Origin: Methylobacterium sp.
GTDB lineage: Bacteria; Pseudomonadota; Alphaproteobacteria; Rhizobiales; Beijerinckiaceae
Reading direction: 5' to 3'
NCBI RefSeq assembly: GCF_028290105.1
Contig: NZ_JAQGKL010000015.1
Coordinates: forward strand, 1-64,000
Length of the DNA stretch: 64,000 bases
The position numbers and the translations under genes are program-made. Below, in pieces: positions 50,519 through 61,910 of the stretch. The notes below the pieces were generated by a model. It saw only the letters and a list, made by a program, of their open reading frames with translations, made no database searches and was not told the origin of the DNA. Within the stretch, counting starts at the first letter, position 1. Every line of letters starts with the position of its first letter.

Positions 50519-53500
50519 GTGTCGATCAAAGCCGCCCTGCATCACGTCACGCACTACACCTATGACCGGCCGATCGCGCTCGGCCCTCAGGTGATCCGCC
50601 TGCGCCCGGCGCCGCATACGCGCACCGCCGTGCCGGCCTACTCGCTGAAGGTCCTGCCGGAAAACCACTTCATCAACTGGCAGCAGGACCCGAACGGCAA
50701 CTGGCTCGCCCGTCTCATCTTCCCCGAGAAGACAACCGAACTGAAGATCGAAGTCGATCTCACCGCCGACATGTCGGTGATCAACCCGTTCGACTTCTTC
50801 GTGGAGGACTACGCACAGGTCCGCGGCTTCACCTACGCGGAGGATCTGACCGCCGAACTGAAGCCCTACCTCGTTCTCGACGAGGCGATGGCGCCCGAGG
50901 TCGACGCGTTCCTGGAGCGGTTGCCCGGCGAACAGAACACGGTGCTGTTCCTCGTGGCGCTGAACGCGCAGGTGGCGCAGGAGATCACCTACGGCGTGCG
51001 CATGGAGCCCGGCGTTCAGAGCGCCGCCGAGACCCTGACCCTAAAGAGCGGCTCCTGCCGGGACTCGGCCTGGCTGATGGTGCAGATCCTGCGCCGCCTT
51101 GGCATGGCCGCCCGCTTCGTCTCGGGCTACCTGATCCAGCTCGTTCCCGACACCACCGCCGTGGACGGCCCGGCCGGCACCACGACCGACTTCACCGACC
51201 TGCACGCCTGGGCCGAGGTCTACCTGCCGGGTGCGGGCTGGATCGGGCTCGACGCCACCTCCGGCCTGCTCTGCGGCGAGGGCCACATCCCGCTTGCCGC
51301 CACCCCGCACTACGCCTCCGCCGCCCCGATCTCGGGGCTTGCCGAGCCCGCGAAGGTCGAGTTCGGCTTCGAGATGTCGGTGACCCGCGTGGCGGAAGCC
51401 CCGCGCATCACGAAGCCATTCTCCGAGGAGGTCTGGGCCGCGATGGACGCGCTCGGCGAGCGCATCGACGTGGACCTGTCCGCGCAGGACGTGCGCCTGA
51501 CCATGGGCGGCGAGCCGACCTTCGTCTCGGTCGACGACTTCGAGTCCGCCGAATGGAACGCCTCCGCCGTCGGCCCGACGAAGCGGGGCCTCGCCGACAA
51601 GCTGATCCGGCGCCTGCGCACCCGTTTCGCGCCGGGCGGCATGCTGCATTACGGCCAGGGCAAGTGGTACCCGGGCGAGAGCCTGCCGCGCTGGGCCTTC
51701 GCCCTCTATTGGCGCCGGGACGGGGTACCAATCTGGAAGGATGCCGCCCTCATCGCGCCCGAGGACGGTGCGCGCGACGCGAACATCCACAACGCGAAGG
51801 ACCTCATCGATGGCGTCGCCCGGCGCCTCGGGCTCGGCGCCTACGTGTTCCCGGCCTTCGAGGACCCGGTTTACTGGGGCGAGAAGCGTGACGACCTGCC
51901 GGTCAACGTCACCACCGCGGAGCCGCACTACCCGAACCCGGAGACGAATGCCCGCATGGCACGGGTGTTCGAGCGCGGCCTCGGCGAGGCCGCCGGTTAC
52001 GCCCTGCCGCTGGCGAGCCTGCCCACCGGCAAGGACGGCGATTCCGATCGGCTCTGGATCTCCGAACCCTGGGAATTCCGGCGCGGCCACGCCTTCCTGA
52101 CCCCCGGCGATTCGCCCGTGGGCTACCGCCTGCCGCTCTCCTCGCTGCCCTACGTGGCGCAGGAGCACTACCCCTACTACCAGCCGCAGGACACGCTGGA
52201 AGCGCGCGACGCCCTGCCCGAAGGGCATCCCGGCACCAAGACCGTCAACGGCTCCGGCGTGATGGGTGTGGCCGTGCGCACCGCCTTCGCGGTGGAGCCG
52301 CGCGACGGGGTGCTCCACGTCTTCATGCCGCCGCTGCAGCGGGTGGACGAGTACCTCGAACTCCTCGGCCACCTGGAAGACGCGGCCGCCGAGCTGAAGC
52401 TGACCCTGCATATCGAGGGCTACGAGCCGCCCTTCGACCCGCGCCTGAACGTCATCAAGGTGACCCCCGATCCCGGCGTGATCGAGGTCAACGTGCATCC
52501 GGCGCCCACCTGGCGCGACGCCGTCCGGATCACCAGCGACCTCTACGAGGACGCCCGGCAGATCCGCCTCGGGGCGCAGAAGTTCATGACCGACGGACGC
52601 CACACCGGCACGGGCGGCGGCAACCACGTGGTGCTCGGCGGCGCGACGCCGAACGATTCGCCGTTCCTGCGCCGGCCCGACCTGCTGAAGAGCCTCGTGC
52701 TCTACTGGCAGCGCCACCCGGCGATGTCCTACCTCTTCGCCGGCCTCTATATCGGCCCGACGAGCCAGGCCCCGCGCATGGACGAGGCGCGACACGACGG
52801 GCTCTACGAGCTCGAGATCGCGATGGCGCAGGTGCCGAAACCCGACGAGCCCAACATCCCGCGCTGGCTCGTGGACCGCATCTTCCGCAACATCCTCGTG
52901 GACGTGACGGGCAACACCCACCGCTCCGAGATCTGCATCGACAAGCTCTACTCGCCGGACGGACCCACGGGCCGCCTCGGGCTGCTCGAATTCCGTTCGT
53001 TCGAGATGCCGCCGGACCCGCGCATGAGTCTCGCCCAGCAGCTCCTGCTGCGCGCCATCGTGGCCTGGCTCTGGCGCGAGCCGCAGACGGGAGGCTGTGT
53101 CCGCTGGGGCACGGGCCTGCACGATCGCTTCATGCTGCCCCACTTCCTGTGGGCCGACTTCGTCGGCGTGCTGGAAGACCTCCGGGCCGCCGGCTACGAC
53201 TTCGACCCGGCGGCCTTCGTGGCGCAGCGCGAGTTCCGCTTCCCGGTCTTCGGGACGGTGGAGCAGGGCGGCGTGAAGCTGGAGCTGCGCCAAGCCCTCG
53301 AACCCTGGCACGTTCTGGGCGAGGAGGGCGCGATCGGGGGAACGGTGCGGTACGTGGATTCGTCGGTGGAACGGCTGCAGGTGAAGGTCGAGGGCTATGT
53401 CCCCGGCCGGCACATCATCGCCTGCAACGGGCGGCGCCTGCCGATGACCGGTACCGGTGTCGCCGGCGAGGCGGTGGCGGGCCTGCGCTTCAAGGCGTGG

Positions 53501-53803
53501 CAGCCGGCCTCGTCCCTGCACCCGACCATTCCGGCCCATTCGCCGCTCACCATCGACATCCTGGATGCCTGGAGCGGACGCTCGCTGGGTGGGTGCCGCT
53601 ACCATGTCAGCCATCCGGGCGGACGCAACTACGAAACCTTCCCGGTCAACACCTACGAGGCCGAGGGGCGGCGTCTCGCCCGCTTCCAGGCCCATGGCCA
53701 CACCCCGGGCCGGATCGCGATGCCGCCGGAGGAGACCAACCGCGAGTTCCCGATGACGCTCGACCTGCGCACGCCGGCACCTCCGGGCTACACGCCCCAA
53801 TGA
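50519..53803 (+). CDS. Transglutaminase-like protein with DUF2126 domain
   Basis: 1094 residues from a GTG ([20 protein letters not shown]). Residues 1-90 form the bacterial transglutaminase N-terminal domain ([19 protein letters not shown]). The core carries the Cys/His/Asp triad: Cys180 in SGSCRDSAW, His229 in [15 protein letters not shown], Asp245 in GLDATSG. From about residue 290 to the end comes the DUF2126 region, with [36 protein letters not shown], and [31 protein letters not shown], which resembles the catalytic part of amidoligases of the glutamine-synthetase or ATP-grasp-linked class. Probably acts with the next two genes; its stop overlaps the next ATG (ATGA). Substrate unknown. 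Confidence 0.9.
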   Translation: MSIKAALHHVTHYTYDRPIALGPQVIRLRPAPHTRTAVPAYSLKVLPENHFINWQQDPNGNWLARLIFPEKTTELKIEVDLTADMSVINPFDFFVEDYAQVRGFTYAEDLTAELKPYLVLDEAMAPEVDAFLERLPGEQNTVLFLVALNAQVAQEITYGVRMEPGVQSAAETLTLKSGSCRDSAWLMVQILRRLGMAARFVSGYLIQLVPDTTAVDGPAGTTTDFTDLHAWAEVYLPGAGWIGLDATSGLLCGEGHIPLAATPHYASAAPISGLAEPAKVEFGFEMSVTRVAEAPRITKPFSEEVWAAMDALGERIDVDLSAQDVRLTMGGEPTFVSVDDFESAEWNASAVGPTKRGLADKLIRRLRTRFAPGGMLHYGQGKWYPGESLPRWAFALYWRRDGVPIWKDAALIAPEDGARDANIHNAKDLIDGVARRLGLGAYVFPAFEDPVYWGEKRDDLPVNVTTAEPHYPNPETNARMARVFERGLGEAAGYALPLASLPTGKDGDSDRLWISEPWEFRRGHAFLTPGDSPVGYRLPLSSLPYVAQEHYPYYQPQDTLEARDALPEGHPGTKTVNGSGVMGVAVRTAFAVEPRDGVLHVFMPPLQRVDEYLELLGHLEDAAAELKLTLHIEGYEPPFDPRLNVIKVTPDPGVIEVNVHPAPTWRDAVRITSDLYEDARQIRLGAQKFMTDGRHTGTGGGNHVVLGGATPNDSPFLRRPDLLKSLVLYWQRHPAMSYLFAGLYIGPTSQAPRMDEARHDGLYELEIAMAQVPKPDEPNIPRWLVDRIFRNILVDVTGNTHRSEICIDKLYSPDGPTGRLGLLEFRSFEMPPDPRMSLAQQLLLRAIVAWLWREPQTGGCVRWGTGLHDRFMLPHFLWADFVGVLEDLRAAGYDFDPAAFVAQREFRFPVFGTVEQGGVKLELRQALEPWHVLGEEGAIGGTVRYVDSSVERLQVKVEGYVPGRHIIACNGRRLPMTGTGVAGEAVAGLRFKAWQPASSLHPTIPAHSPLTIDILDAWSGRSLGGCRYHVSHPGGRNYETFPVNTYEAEGRRLARFQAHGHTPGRIAMPPEETNREFPMTLDLRTPAPPGYTPQ

Positions 53804-56319
53804 GCGAAGCGGCCGAAGCGGAGGTCCGGGGACGGGCCGAGCGCCTCGCGCGCTGGACCTCCGCCTACAGGCCGCAGGCCGGGGTGCCGGACGAGTTCAT
53901 GGATGCGGAGGGCCGGACCAAGGGGGCCTGGCCGCGCTTCCTCGACCGTCTCGGCGACCTCGACGAAGCGGAGATCGGCACCCGCTTCGTCTCGGCGGTG
54001 CGCCGGATCCGGGACACCGGGATCTCGTACCGGATCTACGGCGACAAGCGCGACCATGCCTGGCCATTAGGGTCTCTGCCCCTCGTCATCGAGCAGGCCG
54101 ACTGGGAGACCTTGAGCGCCGGCATCATCGAGCGCGCCGGGCTCATGGAATCGATCCTGGCCGACGTCTACGGCGCGGGGCGTCTCGTGGGCGAGGGTCT
54201 GTTGCCGGCGGCCGTCGTCGCGGGCAGCCCGGAATTCATGCGCCCCCTCGTGGGCGTCGCCCCCCCGGGCGGGCGCTACCTCAAGCTCTACGCGGCGGAC
54301 GTGACGCGCGGGCCCGACGGGCGCTGGCGGGTCCTGGCCGACCGGACGCAATCGCCCTCGGGGCCGGGCTACGCGCTGGAGAACCGCCTCGTCCTCACCC
54401 GGGCCTTTCCGGATCTCCATGCCGACCTGCAGGTCGAGCGCCTCGCCGCCTTCTTCCAGGCCCTTCGCGACGGGTTGGCGGCGGGGGCCGAGCGCAGCGA
54501 TCCGCGCATCTGCCTGCTGACCTCCGGCGTGTTCAGCTCGACCTATGTCGAGCAGGCGGCGCTCGCCCGCTACCTTGGCCTGTTGCTCGTCGAGGGCGAC
54601 GACCTCGTGATGCAGGACGGCGCCCTGCACATCCGCACCGTCTCCGGCCTGAAGCGCGCCGACGTGCTATGGCGGCGTATCGATTCCGACTACGTCGATC
54701 CCCTCGAACTCAACCCGGCCTCGCGCCTCGGGGTGCCCGGCCTCGTCGAGGCCCTGCGCAACGGCAGCCTCGTCGTCGGCAACATGCCCGGCTCGGGGCT
54801 GCTCGAGTCGGGCGCGCTCGCCGCCTACCTGCCGGGCATCGCCCGAAGATTGCTCGGCACCGACCTCCAACTCGCAGGTCCGAAGACGTGGTGGTGCGGC
54901 GATCCGGACGCCCTGGCCGAGGTTCGCGACAACCTCGATACCCTGAGCCTGCGGCCGGTGGCGACACCGCCCAAGGGAGCGGTCCGGGACGCGATCCTGG
55001 CCCCCCACGCCCTCGACGCCGAGCGCGACCGGCTGCTCTCGGCCCTGCGCGACCGCCCCTTCGACTATGTCGCCCAGGAAGCGATGCCGCTCGCCACCAT
55101 GCCGGCCTGGGACCGGACCGGCGGCACCCTCAAGCTGGTGCCGCGGCCCTTCGTGCTGCGGGTGTTCGCGGCGGCGACGGCCGACGGATGGCGCGTGATG
55201 CCGGGCGGCTTCTGCCGGATCTCGGAGCGGCCCGACGTCGAGCCGCTGGAGATGCGCGCCGGCATCAAGTCCGCCGACGTCTGGATCCTGTCGCGCGATC
55301 CCGTCGAGGCGGTCACGCTGATCCAGCCGGGCTCGGCCCGGGTGCGCCGCATCGCCGGGCACCTGCCGTCGCGGGCCGCCGACAACCTGTTCTGGTTCGG
55401 ACGCTACGTCGAACGGGCGGAGGCGGTGATCCGCCTCGTCATCGCGCATCTCGGCAGCGTCGGCTCGGCTGTGATCGCCGACATGGCGGGTGACGCCAAG
55501 GCGCCGACGGCGCTTCGCATCCGCGCGCTCCTCGACGAGTGGGGCGCCATCGAGGCGCCGGACCTGCCCACGGCGGCCCTGGCCCAGCAGGCGCTGAGCG
55601 GGCCGGACGCCTATGGCTCCGCCCTCCGCCACAGCCTCTCGGCCCGGGCCAACGCCGCCACCTTGCGCGAACGCCTCTCAGGCGAAGCGTGGCGGGCATT
55701 GGCCGACCTCAAGGACCTCTTGGAGATCGATCCGGCTCAAGGTCTGCCCGAGGCCCAGCTTCTCGGCCTCGCGGAGCGGGCGCTCAGCCACATCGCGGCC
55801 CTGTCGGGGTTGGCCCAGGAGAACATGAACCGCACCGCCGGCTGGCATTTCGTCGATCTCGGCCGGCGCATCGAGCGGGCGATCAACACCTGCGCCTTCG
55901 CCACGCGTTTCGCCGGCGATGCGGCGACCGCCGAGGATCTCGGCGTGATGCTGTCGCTCTGCGATGCCCATGTCTCGTTCGGCGCGCGCTACCTCCAGGG
56001 CGTCGCCCTCGACCCCGTGCGCGACATGGTGCTCCTCGACCCCTTCAACCCGCGCTCGGTGGCCTTCCAGGTGGAGGCGATCGCACGCCATCTCGGCCAG
56101 TTGCCGGTGCTGCGGGCCGACGGCCTTCCCGAGCCGCACCAGCGCCTCGCGGCCAAGCTCGCGGCGGAGTTCGCCACCGGCGAGGCGGCGGAGTTCGACG
56201 GCGCCGCCCTGACCCGGCTGGAGAACGAGGTCGAGCACCTCGCCGACGCCATCGCCACCCGCTACTTCCCCAACGGGCCGCACGCCCTGCGCCCCGAAAA
56301 GCTCGTGGGTCTCGCGTGA
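53800..56319 (+). CDS. Circularly permuted ATP-grasp plus alpha-E domain protein
   Basis: 839 residues. The N-terminal half is a circularly permuted ATP-grasp (DUF404/DUF407): [75 protein letters not shown] and [21 protein letters not shown]. From about residue 520 comes the alpha-E domain (DUF403), an all-helical module beginning [24 protein letters not shown] and containing [25 protein letters not shown]-grasp ligases form amide bonds; alpha-E is proposed to work with them. The ATG overlaps the previous stop; the gene ends in a GTGA overlap with the next one. Confidence 0.92.
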   Translation: MSEAAEAEVRGRAERLARWTSAYRPQAGVPDEFMDAEGRTKGAWPRFLDRLGDLDEAEIGTRFVSAVRRIRDTGISYRIYGDKRDHAWPLGSLPLVIEQADWETLSAGIIERAGLMESILADVYGAGRLVGEGLLPAAVVAGSPEFMRPLVGVAPPGGRYLKLYAADVTRGPDGRWRVLADRTQSPSGPGYALENRLVLTRAFPDLHADLQVERLAAFFQALRDGLAAGAERSDPRICLLTSGVFSSTYVEQAALARYLGLLLVEGDDLVMQDGALHIRTVSGLKRADVLWRRIDSDYVDPLELNPASRLGVPGLVEALRNGSLVVGNMPGSGLLESGALAAYLPGIARRLLGTDLQLAGPKTWWCGDPDALAEVRDNLDTLSLRPVATPPKGAVRDAILAPHALDAERDRLLSALRDRPFDYVAQEAMPLATMPAWDRTGGTLKLVPRPFVLRVFAAATADGWRVMPGGFCRISERPDVEPLEMRAGIKSADVWILSRDPVEAVTLIQPGSARVRRIAGHLPSRAADNLFWFGRYVERAEAVIRLVIAHLGSVGSAVIADMAGDAKAPTALRIRALLDEWGAIEAPDLPTAALAQQALSGPDAYGSALRHSLSARANAATLRERLSGEAWRALADLKDLLEIDPAQGLPEAQLLGLAERALSHIAALSGLAQENMNRTAGWHFVDLGRRIERAINTCAFATRFAGDAATAEDLGVMLSLCDAHVSFGARYLQGVALDPVRDMVLLDPFNPRSVAFQVEAIARHLGQLPVLRADGLPEPHQRLAAKLAAEFATGEAAEFDGAALTRLENEVEHLADAIATRYFPNGPHALRPEKLVGLA

Positions 56320-57233
56320 TCTACACGCTGCGCCATCTCACCACCTACCGCTACGCCCGCCCCGTGCGCTTCGCGCGCTGCGCCCTGCGCCTGCGCCCTC
56401 GCGACGGCGAGGGCCAGACGGTGCTCGACAGTTCACTCACCATCAGCCCCGAGCCGGGCACCCGCGTAGTGCGGCGCGACTATTTCGGCCTCGACGTGGT
56501 CTGCGTGACGATCGATGCGCCGCACACCGAGCTGCGGGTCGAATCCCTGTCGCGGGTGCGGGTGGAGCGCGACCCGCTGCCCGCGCCGGAATCCGGGCGT
56601 CCCTGGGAACAGGTGCGTGACGCGGCCGTGACCGGACGGGGCCTCGGACCGGAGCGCCCCGTGCATTTCCAGTTCCCGAGCGTGCGGGTGCCCCTGGTGC
56701 CGGTGGTGACGGATTACGCCCGGCCGAGCTTCCCGCCCGGCCGCAGCGCCTATGGCGGAGCATTCGACCTGATGCGGCGCATCCGGGCGGACTTCAAATT
56801 CGATTCGAAGGCCACCAGCGTGCACACGCCTCTGGCCGAAGCCTTTGCGCTCCGGGCCGGCGTCTGCCAGGATTTCACCCACATCATGATCGCGGCCCTG
56901 CGTGGCCTCGGCCTGCCGGCCGCCTATGTCAGCGGCTACCTGCGCACGATCCCCCCCGCCGGCCGGCCGCGCCTGCGCGGGGCTGATGCGAGCCACGCCT
57001 GGGTTTCGGTCTGGTGCGGGGACGGCTGGATCGGCCTCGACCCGACCAACGGGATCGGCATGTGCGACGACCACATCGTGGTGGCGCGCGGGCGCGACTA
57101 CACCGACGTCTCGCCCATCGACGGGATCGTGTCCTCGTCCGGGCCGCAGAAGCTCAAAGTCGAAGTCGACGTCATTCCGGATGGCGAGCCCATGCCGGAG
57201 CATTCCACGACGCCCGAGACCGCCTCCGCCTGA
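56316..57233 (+). CDS. Transglutaminase-like cysteine peptidase-fold protein (second copy)
   Basis: 305 residues from a GTG start ([20 protein letters not shown]), the classical N-terminal domain of bacterial transglutaminases. The core follows: Cys184 in RAGVCQDFTHIMIAALRGLG, His227 in ASHAWVSVWCGDGWIGLDPTNG, Asp242 in GLDPTN. A beta-rich C-terminal part contains VSPIDGIVSSSGPQKLKVEVDVIP. It is the third gene of the operon and would act as an amidase, transpeptidase or transglutaminase on a peptide made or modified by the ATP-grasp protein. Its GTG overlaps the preceding stop (GTGA). A Mn-type repressor gene follows on the other strand. Confidence 0.92.
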   Translation: MIYTLRHLTTYRYARPVRFARCALRLRPRDGEGQTVLDSSLTISPEPGTRVVRRDYFGLDVVCVTIDAPHTELRVESLSRVRVERDPLPAPESGRPWEQVRDAAVTGRGLGPERPVHFQFPSVRVPLVPVVTDYARPSFPPGRSAYGGAFDLMRRIRADFKFDSKATSVHTPLAEAFALRAGVCQDFTHIMIAALRGLGLPAAYVSGYLRTIPPAGRPRLRGADASHAWVSVWCGDGWIGLDPTNGIGMCDDHIVVARGRDYTDVSPIDGIVSSSGPQKLKVEVDVIPDGEPMPEHSTTPETASA

Positions 57234-57251
57234 ACGCTCAGGCTTTGCGCC

Positions 57252-57704
57252 TCAGACCGTGCGCGCCGTAAACAGCCGGAACGCCTCCAGCGTCTCGGCG
57301 CTGACATGGTGTTCGATGCCCTCGGCGTCGCGGCGTGCGATCTCGGGGCTGACGCCGAGGGCGCAGAGAAACTGCTCGACGATGCGGTGGCGCTCGCGGC
57401 TCTGCACGGCGAGTGCCTGGCCCGCCTCCGTCAGGAATACGCCGCGATAGGGGCGCTGCTGCACCAGGCCGTCCTCGGCCAGGCGCTTGAGCATCTTGGC
57501 GACCGTCGGCTGGGCGACGCCGAGGCGGGCCGCGATGTCGACCTGGCGTGCCTCGCCGCCATCCCCGATCAGGTCGGCGATCAGCTCGACATAGTCTTCC
57601 ACGAGTTCGAGGCGGCGCGCCTCGCGGGCCTGCCGGAAGCTCTCCACATGGACGTCGGCGTCGATGAGGGCGGTGTCGGGCGTGGAGGACGTCGGATCCT
57701 GCAT
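57252..57704 (-). CDS. mntR: MntR (DtxR family) manganese-dependent transcriptional regulator
   Basis: 150 residues. Winged helix from about 37 to 100 ([42 protein letters not shown] with [13 protein letters not shown]) and a C-terminal dimerisation/metal part with [14 protein letters not shown], where E-x-x-x... and the HH pair are expected metal ligands. There is no SH3-like C-terminal domain, as in MntR rather than DtxR/IdeR. With manganese it represses mntH-type transporters. No target gene is obvious in the window; it lies 18 bases from the convergent transglutaminase operon. Confidence 0.88.
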   Translation of the reverse strand: MQDPTSSTPDTALIDADVHVESFRQAREARRLELVEDYVELIADLIGDGGEARQVDIAARLGVAQPTVAKMLKRLAEDGLVQQRPYRGVFLTEAGQALAVQSRERHRIVEQFLCALGVSPEIARRDAEGIEHHVSAETLEAFRLFTARTV

Positions 57705-57805
57705 GTGGCCGGCGGACTCCCCACTCTGGCGCACCGGATGGACGCCCGTGCCGGTTTGTACCGAAGCCGGGGGCCGGAGGGGAGCCCCAAAGTTCGAAAG
57801 CCGGC

Positions 57806-58690
57806 TCAACCCCGCAGTTGCGCCACGAAATCGCGCGTGAAGCGGGGGAGGGCCGAGAGCGAACGCACGCAAATCGTGAGGTCGCGCAACGCCCACGCAT
57901 CCTCCAGGGGCACGATGGCGATGGGCATGGTGCGGGCGGCGCGGGCGGCGGTGGTCTGCGGCACGATGCCGAGGCCGACGCCGCAGGCGACGAGGCGGCA
58001 GATCGCATCGAAGCTGCGCAATTGCACGCGCAGACGCATGGGCGGGCGCCCGGTGCGCGCCGCCTTGTCCGCGAGAAAGCGCGTCAGCGCGCTGGTCCGG
58101 TCGAGCCCGACCAGGGGATGCTCGATGACCTCCGCGAACGCGACCGCGTCTCGGGTGGCCAGGGGATGCCCGGGGTCCGCCACCATCACGAAGCGGTCCT
58201 GCCGGAAGGGATAGGTCTCCAGCGCTCCGGTATCCACGGTCCCGGCGACGATGCCGAGATCGGCCGAGCCCTCGGCCACAAGCCCGACGATCTCGTCGGA
58301 GGTGCGCTCCTCGATATCGACGCTGACCCCGGTCTGGCGGGCGAGGAACGCGCTCAGGACTTCGGGCAGGAATTCGGTGAGGGCGTTCGTGTTGGAGACG
58401 AGGCGGATCTGCCCCACCGTGCCGCCGGAGAAAGCCGCGAGATCCTCCTGCATCCGGTCGATCCGGTCGAGGAGCCCGCGCGCATGCGCGAGCAGGGTGC
58501 GCCCCGCCGGCGTCGGCACGACGCCCAGGCGTCCCCGCGTGAGCAGCGCCGCCCCGAGCGTCTCCTCCATGGCGCGGATGCGCACGGAGGCGGCGGCCAG
58601 CGCGAGGTTGGCCCGGGCCGCCCCGTGGGTGATCGAGCCCGCCTCGACCACGTGGCGGAACAGGCCGAGATCGACGAGATCGAAGCGCAT
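57806..58690 (-). CDS. LysR family transcriptional regulator
   Basis: 294 residues. HTH at the N-terminus ([41 protein letters not shown]), followed by the periplasmic-binding-like effector domain ([46 protein letters not shown]). Effector and target are unknown. ATG 58690 and 58693 are adjacent possible starts; the frame open to 58774 is not homologous. The gene is divergent from ftsB, 82 bases apart, with no transporter or enzyme gene of the usual divergent pattern beside it. Confidence 0.88.
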   Translation of the reverse strand: MRFDLVDLGLFRHVVEAGSITHGAARANLALAAASVRIRAMEETLGAALLTRGRLGVVPTPAGRTLLAHARGLLDRIDRMQEDLAAFSGGTVGQIRLVSNTNALTEFLPEVLSAFLARQTGVSVDIEERTSDEIVGLVAEGSADLGIVAGTVDTGALETYPFRQDRFVMVADPGHPLATRDAVAFAEVIEHPLVGLDRTSALTRFLADKAARTGRPPMRLRVQLRSFDAICRLVACGVGLGIVPQTTAARAARTMPIAIVPLEDAWALRDLTICVRSLSALPRFTRDFVAQLRG

Positions 58691-58772
58691 CATGGCGTTC
58701 GCCGTACCGTCCGCATGGCATTCTCCCGCGCGCGTCAGGACTTTCTTAACCGTGCCCGCCCATCCTGCCGGC

Positions 58773-59084
58773 ATGGTGGTCCGTCGTCGCGTCCGTGCTG
58801 TTCTGATGCCCCTCGGCCTCTACGCCGTGTCGGGCCTCGTCGTGGGCTTTTTCGTGCATCAGGCCGAGAGCGGCAACCGCGGCCTCGAGGCCAAGCGCGC
58901 CCTCAAGATCCAGGCGCGCGGCCTGAACCAGGAACTCACCGCCGCCAAGGCCGACCGCGCCATCTGGGAGCATCGGGTCGCGCTCCTGCGCAGTGACCAG
59001 ATCGACCGCGATCTCCTGGAGGAGCGCGCCCGCGTCATGCTCGGCCGCGTCCACGTCAACGACGTCGTGATCATCGATCCCTGA
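58773..59084 (+). CDS. ftsB: Septum formation initiator FtsB/DivIC
   Basis: 103 residues. A short cytoplasmic N-terminus (MVVRRRVRAVLMP) leads to one membrane segment (LGLYAVSGLVVGFFVHQA), then a periplasmic coiled-coil (GNRGLEAKRALKIQARGLNQELTAAKADRAIWEHRVALLRSDQI) and the conserved end DLLEERARVMLGRVHVNDVVIID. It forms the FtsB/FtsL/FtsQ complex of the divisome. In alphaproteobacteria it is commonly the gene just upstream of pyruvate dehydrogenase, exactly as here (pdhA starts 145 bases further). Confidence 0.92.
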   Translation: MVVRRRVRAVLMPLGLYAVSGLVVGFFVHQAESGNRGLEAKRALKIQARGLNQELTAAKADRAIWEHRVALLRSDQIDRDLLEERARVMLGRVHVNDVVIIDP

Positions 59085-59229
59085 GGCCGGCGGAACGCGG
59101 AAATCACTCGGATTTTCGCCCGCAGGTGACCTGACAACTTCCCCCTTCTGTCGGTGGGCCGGCCTCGCTTTCCCCCGAGGCGTGTCCTAGAACCCCGGTG
59201 AGAACAGATGTTCCCCGGGGAGTTCGCCG

Positions 59230-60324
59230 ATGGATGCCGCGAAGGATGCAGGCCGAGCCGCTTCCGACCCAAGCCTGCCGGAGGCCAGCCCGTCAGCATC
59301 GATCGAGGCCGGAAACCCGGCCGAAACCCATGCGCCGGCTCCGAACGCGCCCCAGTTCACCCGCGAGGAAGACCTCCACGCCTACCACGAGATGCTGCTG
59401 ATCCGCCGCTTCGAGGAGAAGGCGGGGCAGCTCTACGGCATGGGCCTGATCGGCGGCTTCTGCCACCTCTATATCGGCCAGGAAGCGGTCGTCATCGGCA
59501 TGCAGATGGCCTCGGTCGACGGCGATCAGGTCATCACTGGCTACCGCGACCACGGCCATATGCTGGCCTGCGGCATGGACCCCAAGGGCGTGATGGCCGA
59601 GCTGACCGGACGGCGCGGCGGCTACAGCCGCGGCAAGGGCGGCTCGATGCACATGTTCTCCCGCGAGAAGCAGTTCTTCGGCGGGCACGGCATCGTCGGT
59701 GCTCAGGTCTCGCTCGGCACCGGCCTCGCCTTCGCGGACGCCTATCGGAAGAACGGCCAGGTCAGCCTAACCTATATGGGCGACGGCGCCGCCAACCAGG
59801 GCCAGGTCTACGAGAGCTTCAACATGGCGCAGCTCTGGAAGCTGCCCGTTGTCTACGTGATCGAGAACAACCGCTACGCCATGGGGACCTCGGTGGCCCG
59901 CGCCTCGGCGCAGACCGACTTCTCCCGGCGTGGCATCTCGTTCGGCATCCCCGGCGAGCAGGTGGACGGCATGGATGTGCGCACCGTACGCGAGGCGGCC
60001 ACCCGGGCGATCCAGCATGCCCGCTCCGGCGAGGGTCCCTACATTCTCGAAATGCAGACCTACCGCTATCGCGGCCACTCGATGTCCGACCCGGCCAAGT
60101 ACCGGACCAAGGACGAGGTCTCGAAGATGCGCGAGGAGCACGACCCCATCGAGATGGTGCGCAAGCGCCTCATCGAGATGCACGGCGTGCCCGAGGCAGA
60201 CCTCAAGGCCACCGACGCCAAGGTGCGCGAGACGGTCAATCAATCCGCCGAGTTCGCCACGCACGACCCCGAGCCCGATCCGGCCGAATTGTGGACCGAC
60301 ATCCTGCTGGACGCCCGCGCCTGA
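59230..60324 (+). CDS. pdhA: Pyruvate dehydrogenase E1 component, alpha subunit
   Basis: 364 residues. Alphaproteobacterial E1-alpha pattern: a disordered N-terminal tail of about 45 residues ([19 protein letters not shown]), then [32 protein letters not shown], the TPP motif [20 protein letters not shown] ... [10 protein letters not shown], and the phosphorylation-loop-like [20 protein letters not shown]. It decarboxylates pyruvate and passes the hydroxyethyl group to lipoyl-E2. GGGGAG stands before the ATG. The next gene encodes E1-beta 82 bases downstream. Confidence 0.96.
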   Translation: MDAAKDAGRAASDPSLPEASPSASIEAGNPAETHAPAPNAPQFTREEDLHAYHEMLLIRRFEEKAGQLYGMGLIGGFCHLYIGQEAVVIGMQMASVDGDQVITGYRDHGHMLACGMDPKGVMAELTGRRGGYSRGKGGSMHMFSREKQFFGGHGIVGAQVSLGTGLAFADAYRKNGQVSLTYMGDGAANQGQVYESFNMAQLWKLPVVYVIENNRYAMGTSVARASAQTDFSRRGISFGIPGEQVDGMDVRTVREAATRAIQHARSGEGPYILEMQTYRYRGHSMSDPAKYRTKDEVSKMREEHDPIEMVRKRLIEMHGVPEADLKATDAKVRETVNQSAEFATHDPEPDPAELWTDILLDARA

Positions 60325-60406
60325 GGCGCCGGCCGCCGCTCAGGCGCGCGGCCGCGCTCCCGCCTCCGAAGGGCTGACCGGCTCATCCTCGATCGACGAG
60401 TATTCC

Positions 60407-61849
60407 ATGGCGACCGACATCCTGATGCCCGCCCTCTCCCCCACGATGGAGGAGGGCAAGCTGGCCAAATGGCTGAAGAACGAGGGTGATGCGGTCAAAT
60501 CCGGCGACGTGCTCGCCGAGATCGAGACCGACAAGGCGACGATGGAAGTCGAGGCCATCGACGAGGGCGTGCTCGCCAAGATCCTGATCGCCGAGGGCAC
60601 CGAGGGCGTGAAGGTCAACACGCCGATCGCCATCATCGCCGCCGAGGGCGAGGATGTCTCGGCGGCTTCCACCGGTGGCGCTGCCCCGAAGGCCGACGCC
60701 GCGACGCAGCCCGCCCCAACCCCGGACATGCAGGCCGAAGGACAGGCCGCGACGCCCGCCCCGAACGCCAAAACGGGGGACGATGCGCCGAAGGCGCCGG
60801 CCGCGCCCGCCACCATCACCAACAAGGCGCCGGCGCCCGTGATGGAAGAGTTCCCGGCCGGCACCGAGATGGTCTCCACGACGGTACGGGAGGCGTTGCG
60901 CGACGCCATGGCCGAGGAGATGCGCCGGGACGACGCCGTCTTCGTCATGGGCGAGGAGGTCGCCGAGTACCAGGGCGCCTACAAGATCACGCAAGGATTG
61001 CTGCAGGAATTCGGCGCGCGCCGCGTGGTCGATACCCCGATCACCGAACATGGCTTTGCCGGCATCGGCGTGGGCGCGGCCTTCACGGGCCTGCGCCCCA
61101 TCGTGGAGTTCATGACCTTCAACTTCGCCATGCAGGCGATCGACCACATCATCAACTCGGCGGCCAAGACCCTGTACATGTCCGGCGGCCAGCTCGGCTG
61201 TCCCATCGTGTTCCGCGGGCCCAACGGTGCGGCGGCCCGCGTCGGCGCGCAGCACAGCCACGATTATTCCGCGTGGTACTCGAACGTGCCGGGCCTCAAG
61301 GTGATCGCGCCCTACACGGCCTCCGATGCCAAGGGCCTGCTCAAGGCCGCGATCCGCGACCCGAATCCGATCATCTTCCTCGAGAACGAGATCCTCTACG
61401 GCCAGAGCTTTCCGGTGCCGAAGCTCGACGATTTCGTGTTGCCCATCGGCAAGGCACGCATCCACCGCACCGGCAAGGACGTCACCATCGTCTCCTTCTC
61501 CATCGGCATGAGCTATGCCCTCAAGGCGGCGCAGGCGCTGGCAGAGGAGGGCATCGAGGCCGAGGTGATCGATCTGCGCACGCTCCGCCCCATGGACACC
61601 GACACGGTGGTGGAATCGGTGCGCAAGACCGGCCGCTGCGTCACCGTGGAGGAGGGGTTCCCGCAATCGGGCATCGGCGCCGAGATCTCGGCCTGCCTGA
61701 TGGTCGATGCCTTCGACTACCTCGACGCCCCGGTCCTGCGTGTCACCGGCAAGGACGTGCCGATGCCCTACGCCGCCAACCTCGAAAAGCTCGCGCTGCC
61801 CAACGTCGCCGAGGTGATCGAGGCCGTGAAGGCGGTCTGCTACCGCTGA
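60407..61849 (+). CDS. pdhB: Pyruvate dehydrogenase E1 component, beta subunit with N-terminal lipoyl domain
   Basis: 480 residues. Residues 1-78 are a lipoyl domain with the lipoylated Lys43 in [13 protein letters not shown] Pro/Ala-rich linker follows ([21 protein letters not shown]), then the E1-beta catalytic domain from about residue 150 ([40 protein letters not shown]) with [23 protein letters not shown] and [17 protein letters not shown]. The lipoyl fusion on E1-beta is a known alphaproteobacterial arrangement. The DNA of its lipoyl part is strikingly similar to that of pdhC. Confidence 0.96.
   Translation: MATDILMPALSPTMEEGKLAKWLKNEGDAVKSGDVLAEIETDKATMEVEAIDEGVLAKILIAEGTEGVKVNTPIAIIAAEGEDVSAASTGGAAPKADAATQPAPTPDMQAEGQAATPAPNAKTGDDAPKAPAAPATITNKAPAPVMEEFPAGTEMVSTTVREALRDAMAEEMRRDDAVFVMGEEVAEYQGAYKITQGLLQEFGARRVVDTPITEHGFAGIGVGAAFTGLRPIVEFMTFNFAMQAIDHIINSAAKTLYMSGGQLGCPIVFRGPNGAAARVGAQHSHDYSAWYSNVPGLKVIAPYTASDAKGLLKAAIRDPNPIIFLENEILYGQSFPVPKLDDFVLPIGKARIHRTGKDVTIVSFSIGMSYALKAAQALAEEGIEAEVIDLRTLRPMDTDTVVESVRKTGRCVTVEEGFPQSGIGAEISACLMVDAFDYLDAPVLRVTGKDVPMPYAANLEKLALPNVAEVIEAVKAVCYR
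60422..60601 (+). repeat. Lipoyl-domain direct repeat, copy 1 (in pdhB)
   Basis: 180 bases nearly identical to 62251-62430 in pdhC. A 50-base block (60488-60537) and a 39-base block further on are identical, including third codon positions, which indicates recent duplication or gene conversion between the two lipoyl domains. Confidence 0.85.
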
Positions 61850-61910
61850 CGCCCCGGGATGGCCACCTCCCCCTCTCGCCCCGCGCGGCGAGAGACCGGA
61901 GACGAGGACG

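Noticed and set aside
51041-53800. A 919-codon minus-strand frame inside the transglutaminase gene
   Set aside because: Low-complexity His/Arg/Gly/Glu product, antisense to a strongly conserved protein; an artefact of GC-rich codon usage.
48940-57233. An Anbu proteasome-homologue gene in the transglutaminase cluster
   Set aside because: I looked for a proteasome beta-type gene between and beside the cluster genes and found none; the metallopeptidase has HEIGH and zinc ribbons instead.
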